Shown in pieces: positions 1 through 7,579 of a stretch of DNA of 20,893 nucleotides. The position numbers were made by a program, and so were the translations under genes. Position 1 is the stretch's first letter. Each line of letters starts with the position of its first letter. The notes beneath the pieces are model-generated. The model was given only the letters and a program-made list of their open reading frames with translations, did no database searches and was not told the origin of the DNA. Source of the stretch: Chara braunii (lineage: Eukaryota; Streptophyta; Charophyceae; Charales; Characeae); the NCBI GenBank assembly GCA_003427395.1, contig BFEA01000866.1:3543-24435 (forward strand), in the 5' to 3' direction.

Positions 1-500
1 GGGGGTTGGGGACGGGTCTGTGGGGGTTACTAAGAACTGCATGGGAGGCGAACGAAACACACAACGAAACAAGTTCATGACTACATCAAGACTAAATCAA
101 GTTCATGCCTTCAAACAACGACAATATTGAAAAGCATGGAGTCACTCGCCATCATTTGCGAACAATATTGATTGCAGAAATCTCAAAACAAGAACGTCAG
201 AGGCCAACGACACAAACAACGAATCAACTGCACCATAAACACACGACAGTAAAAGAAGCATGAAGACTGAACTCAGTCAAACAATGTATGAAGAAAGTGT
301 GCAATCGTCTGAAACATCAATAGACAAATAAAAGGAAAAAAAAAAAAAAAAAAAAAAAACTTGTATACGAATACACATGCAGTCATGACAAACTACACAT
401 ACTGCACCTATGAAAATATGACCTCATGATCCTCATCTAAACAACTAAAGGTACTAAAAACAACTACGAAATAGAGGACAAAAGAGGAGCAACGGTGGGA
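1..500. other. Non-coding flank beyond the 3' end of the hAT pseudogene
   Basis: No credible coding region is visible. The stretch is A- and C-rich on the plus strand, with short repeated words (CAAGTTCATG twice between about 68 and 107; ACAATATTGA twice between about 120 and 172). It lies just past the stop codon of the minus-strand transposase, so it may include that element's 3' untranslated end. I could not find a terminal inverted repeat that would mark the element boundary here. Confidence 0.5.
327..359 (+). repeat. AATAAA signal followed by a 24-A tract
   Basis: The plus strand has AATAAA at 327-332 and an uninterrupted run of 24 A at 336-359. A polyadenylation signal a few bases before a pure A tract is what a reverse-transcribed, polyadenylated RNA leaves at its insertion site (LINE, SINE or processed transcript). 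The sequence upstream (1-326) shows no protein I recognise, and I see no clear target-site duplication. A plain A-rich microsatellite is the alternative. Confidence 0.4.
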
Positions 501-1842
501 CTAAACATCATCGTCGTCCATCATGTCCTTCCTCCTCCTCTGCGGTGTCACACCTGTGCTACCATCCCCGCCACCTGTGCCACCTGCCGGCCCATGCGCC
601 GTGTCCGGAGCATGAATCACTCCCTGTGCTGCCGCCTCAACCCCACCCCATGCTCGAAGAAGGTCGTATACGGAAACCTTCCTCCGCTGGCCAACAGGCA
701 TCTCCAAACCGTCGGTACGTAACTCCCAACCAACGAGTGTCGGTGACGATCGCTGTGTCGTCAATGCCCTCACATCCTCCCCCAATATACGTCCGACCAT
801 GCTCCTCCCAGGGGGAGAACTATCCGTGTCGTGCTCGTCCTTGCTGGTCGTGGAAGTCCTCCCTCCAGCACGTGGCATCACCGCCTCAGCACGTGCGGTC
901 ATGGGCAGCTTTGTCCCCCAGGTAGAGGCCTCGTGCCGCCAACCCAATGTGTCCGCGGCAACGTCTTCGCCCAATGCCTCCCAAGTCCGCGGATGTAAAT
1001 CGGCTAGCCCAGGCCGACTCGCCCGCATCTGGTGGGTTACCCTCCTCACAGTACTAAGACTCTTTCCTGCTCTCATCTTCTTCTTTCGTGACTTGGGAGA
1101 CGGAGATTCCCCAACAGGAGCCGATATGGGACTTGGTGTCAGTCCTGGACCCTCAGCACGTGTAGGTGGAATGACATCTGTCGTAGACGATGACACTGAC
1201 GGGCTGCACGGCACATAAGCTGGACCCTCTGCCATGACCCTCCTCGACGCCTCATCCATCCGTCTGCGTCGATCTGCCCCAAGTGGGTCTTTCCTTGCCT
1301 GCCACTCTAACTCCCCCGTCGACATAGCTCCAGCGAATGGAAATACACAAACACCCTGAACTGCTGATGCAGGTCTGTCGCCTGCTTCCCCACCGACCGC
1401 ACCGCTACAATCAACCTCTGCATCCTCCGTGGTACAATGACCTGCACCATCCTCCATCTCGAGCATACGCTCTACGAGTGCCCTAACCGCAATACTTTGT
1501 ATCATCTCGCAATGCCTAGCCAACTCCAGCGCCCTCTACCTCCCCTCGTGGTCGGTCCTGTCGTGGTCCGCCTTTGACACTCCCTCCTGCACAGGTCGAC
1601 ACTCCCCATCATCCCCTACTGGATGCTCATGCTGCCCCAACGAACCCTGTGTCTCCTCCGCTACCTCCCACAGCATGCTGGTACTGACGTCACCCACGCT
1701 GCATGAAGGCATACCTCTAAGTATTTGACAGATGGGCGTAGCCTGTACGTCCGCACCACCACTACCGCCGTGATGCTCGCCTGCCGGTGTCGGAGGAAGC
1801 CCTAACGACGCACCAAAAATGTCATCACTGAAACTGACACCA

Positions 1843-2031
1843 AATTGCGCAGACGCCCCCCCAACCTCTGCAGACGTGCCACCAACCTCTGCGTTCGCGC
1901 CACCAGTCTCTGCAGACACAGTAGCAGTCTGTGAAGACGCGGCACCAACCTCTGTAGACGCAACAGCAACTTCCGTCGACTCGGCGGCAACCTCTCCAGA
2001 CACGGCAATAACCTGTGCTGTCGCGACATTC
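1843..2031 (-). repeat. 21-bp tandem repeat coding a 7-residue repeat in the transposase tail
   Basis: Nine degenerate 21-bp units lie head to tail (1843, 1864, 1885, 1906, 1927, 1948, 1969, 1990, 2011). On the minus strand in the tail frame they encode a heptapeptide ladder: GEVAAES, TEVAVAS, TEVGAAS, SQTATVS, AETGGAN, AEVGGTS, AEVGGAS. The unit length is a multiple of three, so copy number can change without a frameshift, which suggests it expanded while the gene was still coding. Confidence 0.8.
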
Positions 2032-2102
2032 TGATCATCCCATTGCACACTGCACAGTATGAGTGGAAGATGCAGACTCTCTCCTCGTCCGTCCTCCACC
2101 AT

Positions 2103-2168
2103 CACGGCCTGCACCACCTGTGTGCCCCACACCCCCACGGCCTGCACCACCTGTGTGCCCCTCATCCC
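2103..2168 (-). repeat. 33-bp tandem duplication in the transposase tail
   Basis: Two nearly identical 33-bp copies begin at 2103 and 2136, sharing the core CACGGCCTGCACCACCTGTG. On the minus strand, in the frame continuing from the KRRNKIR segment past the TAG at 2254, they encode a repeated GHTGGAGR motif. The length is again a multiple of three. Confidence 0.75.
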
Positions 2169-2924
2169 CAAGACTAGGCCCCCCGCCTTCCTTGCCGGCA
2201 CCACTCCATCGATCACCACGGTGTCTCTCGGACCTCCGTAAACCGCCCGCAGACTATGTACCATCACCGCCCTCGTCGTTGTCTCCACGTGGACGTGTCG
2301 GGGAATAGCCAGGATCATCCTCGTCCTCACTACTGCCCTCGTAACCCCTCCTAACATCGTCGTCGTCACCCTCTTCAACGTTCCCCCGACTGCCCTGCTC
2401 GTCATGTCTACGACGATCGGTCGGAGGGTGAGGAATCATGCCCCCAACTCGGTCCTCAGGGCCTCGCAGTGGAACATTACGAGTGGTCGAAGGACGTGGT
2501 GGAGAGGGAGGCGGCGCAGGGGCTGCAGTGAAACCACGTGTCCGAGGACGCATCATCTCGGTGAGAGGAGCGTCGTCGCCATCCCCATGAGAACCTCCGG
2601 GCTCCGACTCCACCCAAAGGTCATCTGGATCAAACCACGGCTCCGCCTGTATCGGGTCCTGAGCCATTGGATTTGGCTCGGGATCGTAAACGGAGTTCAC
2701 CTCTGTCGGCATGAGCACGGTAGCGCGACGACCGAGATATGTCTCAACGCTCGGTGGTGCCTTCGAAAGGCGATCCCTCTGCCCACGCTGCACCTGCCGG
2801 CCGAGCTGCGCCTCTGTGACTCGGTCTGCTGGTCGAACACCCTCGTCACGAGGCGGAGGAATAGCATCCTCTGCCTCCTCCTCATCATCTTCCCATGACA
2901 GAACGTACCCTGAACCCCTCCCCT

Positions 2925-3270
2925 GACACCGAATCAATCTCAAGTTGGTGTAGATCTCCACCAATCGAGTGAGCTTGATGAAACGAATCTTATTACGCCT
3001 CTTCACCTAAACACGCCCATGGACGCCATTGGACGGCCCAGTTCCTCTCCGCTGGAGAGGAGCACGTCCATGTGTGCGTTTGGCGAATAGCGTAGGTCTG
3101 AAGGAGAGGGGCCCCATCTCCGTGCTGCATCCACCACTGCCTGACCTGCGACGTCTCCTTCTCCCCTCTATAGGAGGTCGCGTCCTTATCACCTTCAACC
3201 CCTCCATACGTCCAATTGCCCTCTCGACTGTGGAACTCCGCCAGTTGCGTGCACAACGTCTGATACAAAG
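2925..3270 (-). other. hAT C-terminal dimerisation region, split by a frameshift and a stop
   Basis: The segment reads LAEFHSREGNWTYGG, then QVRQWWMQHGDGAPLLQTYAIR (codons for WW at 3131-3136) and CSSPAERNWAV, which matches the hAT dimerisation pattern of WW..HG..P.L...A.R and S..ERNW. The frame then fails, and the next frame continues VHGRV, stop (3007-3009), VKRRNKIRFIKLTRLVEIYTNLRLIRC, which is the normal continuation of the block. The indel lies between about 3025 and 3045. Confidence 0.85.
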
Positions 3271-3929
3271 CCTCGTTATTGCCAGTCTGCTGGCGGAGGT
3301 ATCACAGTGCCTCCTCAGCCAATGTCTTGTCATGCTCGCTCCGCCTCGCCGCTCCCAAAAACATGATGCTCCTATGGCGAGGGTTGAGGAGGTGGGCCAT
3401 GCAATGTACCGGCTCCAACATACGATCCACCCGCGCCTGACAAGCCTGAATGATGATGTTGAACTCCTCCATCATCGTCCTCTTTAGTGTGACTCTTGCC
3501 ACCCTATCAACCATGCCGAGCCCCCACGACCACATGCGAGTCATGACGCATCCCCCTCTGTCCAAACGATGTAGCAGCTGCATCACAGGCGTCATCACCT
3601 CCACGATGTGCTCCACATGCTCTTAAAATGGCGAGTACCACACCTAATGACGCATCCACTTAGCCAGCAAGAAAATGGATCTCCGCCATGCAGTCCCCAA
3701 CCAGTCATCACTCATCATCAACGCCTCCAGCGCTCGACGACGATCCAACAGCCTCTCCAACATCAAATAGTGAGTGGCGAACCTCGCCTGCGCACGGTAC
3801 ACGATCTCTCTACCTCGCCGGTGAGTCATCGCAGGTGCAGTGCTGGAACTGGTCGCAGTTGCGGAGGCATACGACAGGCGGGCGACAGAGTACTGTCGAT
3901 AAAGGCTGAGAGCAGCCCCGTACTCTCAG

Positions 3930-4590
3930 ATGAAACGCACTACCGCTCGAGCCCTGATGATGGTATCCTCTCTCTTTCCAATCTTCCCGTTGGTACCACC
4001 CTTCGTGATGTCTGACAACAACAAGTGGCAGACATGGACCGCACAAGGAAGCCAAGTGATGTGGCTGTACTTGAGCTCCTCCTTTGCGAGAAGCTTAGAA
4101 GCAGCCACATACGCCGACGCGGAGTTCGTGCAAATGACGTTGACATTGTCGACACTGAACTTGTCGAATACGTCCTTCCATCGCTCGACCACGACCTCGA
4201 CGTTTTCCTCAACAGCACCGTCCCACTGTGTCGTCCTGAAAAGGTACGCTCCTGTGGGTCCAGCAGCAAGGAAGTTAACTATCTGGTTGCTCATGATGGA
4301 CTTGCGACCATCTGTAAGGATAGTCGCTCCTGTCGTCGCAATGTCCTTGCGGACAGCCGCCACCAAGTCCGCCACAATTTGCTGCTGCTCAGGGATGCCT
4401 TCCATCGAAATGGTACTGTGTGTGAGCAACGCAGGATGCGTGTACAGTGGACACTCAAGCAAGTGCTTCCTCAGTCTATGGTACTTTGGCCGCCTCGCCG
4501 CCTCGAGTGGAAAGTTGCTCACGAAGTACCACTGCAGGAAGTAGTAAAAATCTCGTTGCCAGACCGGATCAAAGGCCTCGACCATAGAAT
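3930..4590 (-). other. DUF659-type catalytic core of the hAT pseudogene
   Basis: This block reads EAFDPVWQRDFYYFLQWYFVSNFPLEAARRPKYHRL... and includes TILTDGRKS (codon for Asp344 at 4310-4312), VICTNSASAYVAASKLL and WLPCAVHVCHLLLSDI. The order and spacing match DUF659/hAT transposases: first catalytic Asp, second Asp region, then the CxxH motif. The second position is AAC (Asn406, 4124-4126) where the family normally has Asp in a TDS/TDN context. A TGA at 3926-3928 closes the frame, but the family-like sequence continues in the same frame beyond it (EYGAALSLYRQ... and ARFATHYLMLERLLDRRRALEA). Confidence 0.85.
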
Positions 4591-5119
4591 TCGGTCGAAG
4601 GACTCTGCTCTTTTTCGGCACCGGGTGTGCCGGCGGAAACCCCGTGACAATCTTCTTCGCCTTCCTTTTTCTCTTGTTCGATCTCGTTGCCTCCATCATC
4701 GCTCTGGCAGGCCCCTCTTGGCCTCGACGCCCACCGGCCATCAGCCCTTCATCAAGAGATGCTCCAATGTCTGCGTCATGATCGTCGTCGTCGTCGGTGT
4801 CGTCGTCATCCTCGCCTGGGGTGTTGTCATTGTCGATGGCCTTCTCCCGTCTCATCTTGCCCCTCGCGCGCTCCTCCTCTGTTCGCACGTCCATGAGTGG
4901 CATATAACTGTCATCATCATCCTCTCGACCCTCGATTGCCCTCCTCTCATCCTCTCTGTCCTCCTCCTCCTCCCCGTCGTGCACCCTCCCCGAAGTACAT
5001 CTGTTGTCTCGGAACCCACGAGACTTTTGGAAGTCGAGGTTCTTCCGACAATGGCTCTGATCGAAGGTGTATGTTGTCTTATTCCATATCTCCGCCAGCT
5101 GCTTCACTGATACTTTAGG

Positions 5120-5194
5120 GCAATTGTTCTTGATGGTGAAGTGCACAGCTGCCTTCGTCTAACTGCCCTGAAACCCCTGGCCACACAGTTTGCA
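5120..5194 (-). other. BED-type zinc finger of the hAT pseudogene, interrupted by a stop
   Basis: The segment reads MECKLCGQGFQGS, stop, TKAAVHFTIKNNC. It gives the pattern C-x2-C-x13-H-x6-C (C50, C53, H67, C74 counted from the ATG at 5341), typical of BED fingers that bind transposon ends. The TAG at 5159-5161 falls inside the finger, in frame on both sides, so a single substitution explains the break. CAG to TAG is the simplest route. Confidence 0.8.
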
Positions 5195-5341
5195 CTCCAT
5201 GAGGACATTCCCATTGGAGTTCTGCAGCGTTTGGCCCTTCATGATCCACTTGAACCCGCAAAACTTCAGCTCCGCCGCCTTCTCTTTGTCCTTACTGACA
5301 GGGACAAACAGCTGGTCACCCCTCCCCTTCTTGGGCCCCAT

Positions 5342-5555
5342 TGTCGACAGACCAGAGACGACCAAGAACAAACCCTGCCGGCCGCAAAAGAAACATCCCT
5401 TAACCAGACCCCCCCCCCCAAAAAAAAAAGAAACTTGGCCCGTACAACCGCCCAACGGACTAAGCGCACAGCGCGTGCATACGGGATCATCAGCTTCCAC
5501 ACGTTATCGTCGCCGTCGTCGCCTCTCTCGGGGTCGTCGTCGTTATCGGGGTCTC

Positions 5556-5558
<3 letters not shown>
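5342..5558. other. Region upstream of the transposase start
   Basis: This is the 5' side of the minus-strand transposase. It holds C11-A10 homopolymers near 5410-5429 and GTC/GTT-rich sequence near 5510-5550. Minus-strand reading continues open to about 5500, but the residues before the ATG at 5341 do not look like a BED transposase N-terminus, so I treat this as a 5' leader. No terminal inverted repeat is recognisable. Confidence 0.4.

Positions 5559-5620
<62 letters not shown>
5559..5620. repeat. (CT)31 microsatellite
   Basis: A perfect CT repeat of 62 bp. On the opposite strand it is a GA tract directly upstream of the transposase. It is followed after a 7-base gap by a GAA tract, so a pyrimidine run switches to a purine run on the same strand. 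Confidence 0.97.
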
Positions 5621-5624
<4 letters not shown>

Positions 5625-5627
5625 ACG

Positions 5628-6000
5628 AGAAGAAGAAGAAGAAGAAGAAGAAGAAGAAGAAGAAGAAGAAGAAGAAGAAGAAGAAGAAGAAGAAGAAGAA
5701 GAAGAAAAAGAAGAAGAGGATGAAAGACGAAAGAAGAAGAAGAAGTAAAAGTAGAAGTAGCAATGAAAAAAGAAGAAGAAGAAAAAAAAGGCGAAGTAAT
5801 GGACAATGAAAGAAGAAGAAGAAAAAAAAAAAGGCGAAGTAATGGAAGAAGAAGAAAAGAAGAAGAAGACGAAAGAAGAAGAAGAAGGAGAAGAAGAAGT
5901 AATGGAAGAAAAGAAGGCAAAAACGAAGGCGAAGTAATGAAAAAAGAAGAAGAAGGAAGAAGAAGGAGAAGAAAAAAGAGAAGAAGAAAGAAAAAGAAAT
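5628..6000. repeat. (GAA)n tract and its degenerate purine-rich extension
   Basis: A nearly pure GAA/AGA triplet repeat spans 5628-5705 (about 26 units), then degrades into a purine-rich stretch of GAAGAA, GAAAAAAA and GGCGAAGTAATGG words. GGCGAAGTAATGG recurs near 5790, 5833 and 5927 (the last as GCGAAGTAATGA), suggesting an internal longer repeat. The long translations here are low-complexity artefacts. Confidence 0.95.
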
Positions 6001-6010
6001 AAGTGAGGTT

Positions 6011-6014
<4 letters not shown>

Positions 6015-6060
<46 letters not shown>

Positions 6061-6136
6061 GAGCGCGCGCGAGCATGCATGCACGAGATGGAATCTCTCT
6101 CTCTGTCTGTCTCTCTCTCTCTCACACACACACACA
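6015..6136. repeat. Compound tract: (TC)22, alternating GC stretch, interrupted CT, (CA)n
   Basis: (TC)22 at 6015-6058 is followed by an alternating purine-pyrimidine stretch rich in GC and ATGCATGC (6059-6085), then CT with CTGT interruptions (6093-6122) and a short CA repeat (6122-6136). The alternating GC/CA segments could adopt Z-DNA, and the TC tract could form triplex; both are inference. Confidence 0.9.
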
Positions 6137-6139
6137 CAA

Positions 6140-6232
6140 AAATAAATAAAGAAAAAGAAAAAGAAGAAGACGAAAGATTCGGAAAGAAGAAGGAATAAAA
6201 AGACGAAGAAAAAAACGACGAAAAACACAAAC

Positions 6233-6263
<31 letters not shown>

Positions 6264-6640
6264 TGTTGAAGAGGAAGATAAAAGAAGATGATGATTGAAA
6301 AAAACAACGAAAAAAAAAAACGAAAAGAATAAGAAGGAGAAGTAGAAGAAGAAAAAAGCAGCAGAAGATAGATGAAGAAGAAAGAAGAAAGAGCAGAAGA
6401 TAGAGGAAGAGGAAAGAAGAAAGAATAGAAGAAGAAGAAAAACAACAAGAAGAAGAAGAATAAGAAGAGGAAGATGTTGAAGAGAGACAAAGAAAAAAAT
6501 AATAAAACGTGGTTGACCTAGAATGGATGGGAAAAAAAAAGGAGAAGAAATGGAAGAGGAAAAAAGAAGTAGATGAAGAAGATAAAGACGGAGAAGAAAG
6601 AAGAAGTATACGAAAGTGGGGAGGAAGGGTTTACCTCTCT
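6140..6640. repeat. Degenerate purine-rich (GAA/AAGA) tract
   Basis: About 500 bp of almost pure purine on the plus strand, built from AAGAAG, GAAAAAG and GAAGATGTTGAAGAGG words. The word AAGATGTTGAAGAG occurs near 6260 and again near 6470, showing some longer-range duplication. No coding content. Confidence 0.9.
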
Positions 6641-6645
6641 CTTTC

Positions 6646-6728
6646 CATGAAGTCTCTCTCTCTCTCTCTCTCTGAAAATGTATGGTGCAGGTAGATCGAT
6701 CCCTGCAGAGCTCTCTCTCTCTCTCTCA
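6646..6728. repeat. Two short CT microsatellites
   Basis: CT repeats at about 6646-6673 and 6712-6727, separated by about 38 bp of unique sequence. Confidence 0.9.
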
Positions 6729-6950
6729 CCTCCTCCGCTGTAGCCACACCCTGCGTCGCCTCGCCGAGTGTATAGGCATAAGGCGCGTCCGTACGCAGGC
6801 ACCCGTATGCATGCCGCGTATGTACGGCGTCGTCGTGTACGTATGGCAGGGCTTGTATGACAGGACGGGCGCGCGACGACCGTCTTCTTCATCGTTGTCG
6901 CTGTCGTTCTTCGTCGTCCCCCCTGCGACAGTCGTCGTCGGCGGCGGCGG

Positions 6951-6955
<5 letters not shown>

Positions 6956-7017
<62 letters not shown>
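6956..7017. repeat. (TC)31 microsatellite
   Basis: A perfect 62-bp TC repeat, the same length as the one at 5559-5620. Both are preceded by GTC/GTCGTCG-rich sequence, so the two may derive from a common repeat module. Confidence 0.97.
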
Positions 7018-7020
<3 letters not shown>

Positions 7021-7118
7021 GTGTTGGCGCCCGCATCAGCCTCCCGCACTCTTGCGTGGGCGACAACAGAAAGTGTGTGTGTTGATGCTCACAATCTCCC
7101 TTTTATGTAGTTGTCAGC

Positions 7119-7196
7119 AGGCCCCTCCCCAGAGGCCCCTAATTCCACCGGCCTTGGAATGATCCTGAAGTATTTTTGAAAGGCCCCTGATTCCAG
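7119..7196. repeat. Repeated AGGCCCCT motif (three copies)
   Basis: AGGCCCCT occurs at 7119-7126, 7133-7140 and 7181-7188; the last two extend to AGGCCCCT(A/G)ATTCCA and lie 48 bp apart. The reverse complement starts CAGGGGCC or TAGGGGCC, which resembles the ends of many hAT elements, so this could be a transposon end. No matching partner is visible at the left edge of the window, so this stays tentative. Confidence 0.4.
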
Positions 7197-7294
7197 TTGG
7201 GGGGGGGGATTGCCCTCCCCCTCCCCTGCCCGCCCTCCGCAACTGCCCTGGCCCCTGCGAGGCTCGAGCCCTGCGAGAACGCAGACAAATTTTT

Positions 7295-7316
7295 TTTTTT
7301 TTAATATTAAAAAAAA
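7295..7316. repeat. 22-bp perfect palindrome T8-AATATT-A8
   Basis: T8, AATATT and A8 form a perfect 22-bp palindrome within a longer T13...A8 context, flanked by G/C homopolymers (G10 near 7200 and C12 near 7381). An ambiguous base (N) lies at 7366, indicating assembly uncertainty nearby. Confidence 0.85.
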
Positions 7317-7420
7317 TCAATTTTTTTTCAAAAATACGAGAGGGCCCTTCGACACCCCTTATACCNCCCCAGGCCCTCAACCCCCCCCCCCGCACCCCCA
7401 CAACGACCCCTAGCACGTTC

Positions 7421-7445
7421 GGACGGGAACCGTCCGTCCGTCCGT
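7421..7445. repeat. Small hairpin plus GTCC tetranucleotide repeat
   Basis: GGACGG (7421-7426), GAA, CCGTCC (7430-7435) forms a 6-bp stem with a triloop, and the right arm runs straight into about four GTCC units. It is followed by the near-palindrome GTACGACGTACGAC. Confidence 0.6.
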
Positions 7446-7480
7446 ACTGCGACCCCCCGTACGACGTACGACTACGACAC

Positions 7481-7576
7481 GCTGTTGAACAGATGAGCAG
7501 TGAACTTCAAATGGCTTTGGGGAATCCGAGTCATCCTGAAGCCAACGGCAAAGTGGAACAGATGAACCGCGTAGTG
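7481..7576 (+). pseudogene. Fragment of a Ty3/gypsy-type integrase
   Basis: The plus-strand frame reads AVEQMSSELQMALG, NPSHPEANGKVEQ, MNRVV. Ty3/gypsy integrases carry a motif of the form ..HP(Q/E)(T/A)(D/N)G(Q)(T/A/V)E..NR near the catalytic Glu, and HPEANGKVEQMNRVV fits it, with E in VEQ as the candidate third catalytic residue. Only about 32 residues match: the flanks do not look like integrase and the frame stops at TGA 7612-7614. It is a short isolated relic; chance is unlikely but not excluded. Confidence 0.5.
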
Positions 7577-7579
7577 CCC

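Larger units (their letters stand above)
501..5341 (-). pseudogene. Decayed hAT-superfamily transposase (BED finger, DUF659-type core, hAT dimerisation region, long acidic tail)
   Basis: A cut-and-paste DNA transposase relic with no visible introns. I start it at ATG 5339-5341 (MGPKKGRGDQLF...), the first Met before the zinc finger. Domains in order: BED finger (residues ~50-74), acidic linker, basic patch RSNKRKRKAKK (~220-230, possible nuclear signal), DUF659/RNase-H-like core with TDG (Asp344) and a CAVH motif (C433, H436), hAT dimerisation block with QWW..HG and SSPAERNW, then a long low-complexity tail ending DMMDDDDV. One frame runs from 5341 to about 3040, broken by TAG 5159-5161, TGA 3926-3928, TAG 3644-3646, TAA 3623-3625 and TGA 3302-3304. 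A one-base frameshift near 3025-3045 moves it to a frame with TAG 3007-3009 and TAG 2254-2256. A second shift near 2035-2050 leads to the last frame, with TAG 1536-1538 and the natural stop at 501. The expected second catalytic Asp is Asn406. Family assignment is firm; the tail below 2250 is less certain. Confidence 0.88.

Noticed and set aside
3930-5110. Plus-strand frames of 204 and 361 codons opposite the transposase
   Set aside because: They lie antisense to recognisable DUF659 sequence and show no domain; they are shadows of the minus-strand frame.
5141-6490. Long open frames on both strands rich in R/K/E, F/L or S/L
   Set aside because: They are translations of CT and GAA microsatellites; the repeat units lack stop codons, so open frames are automatic.
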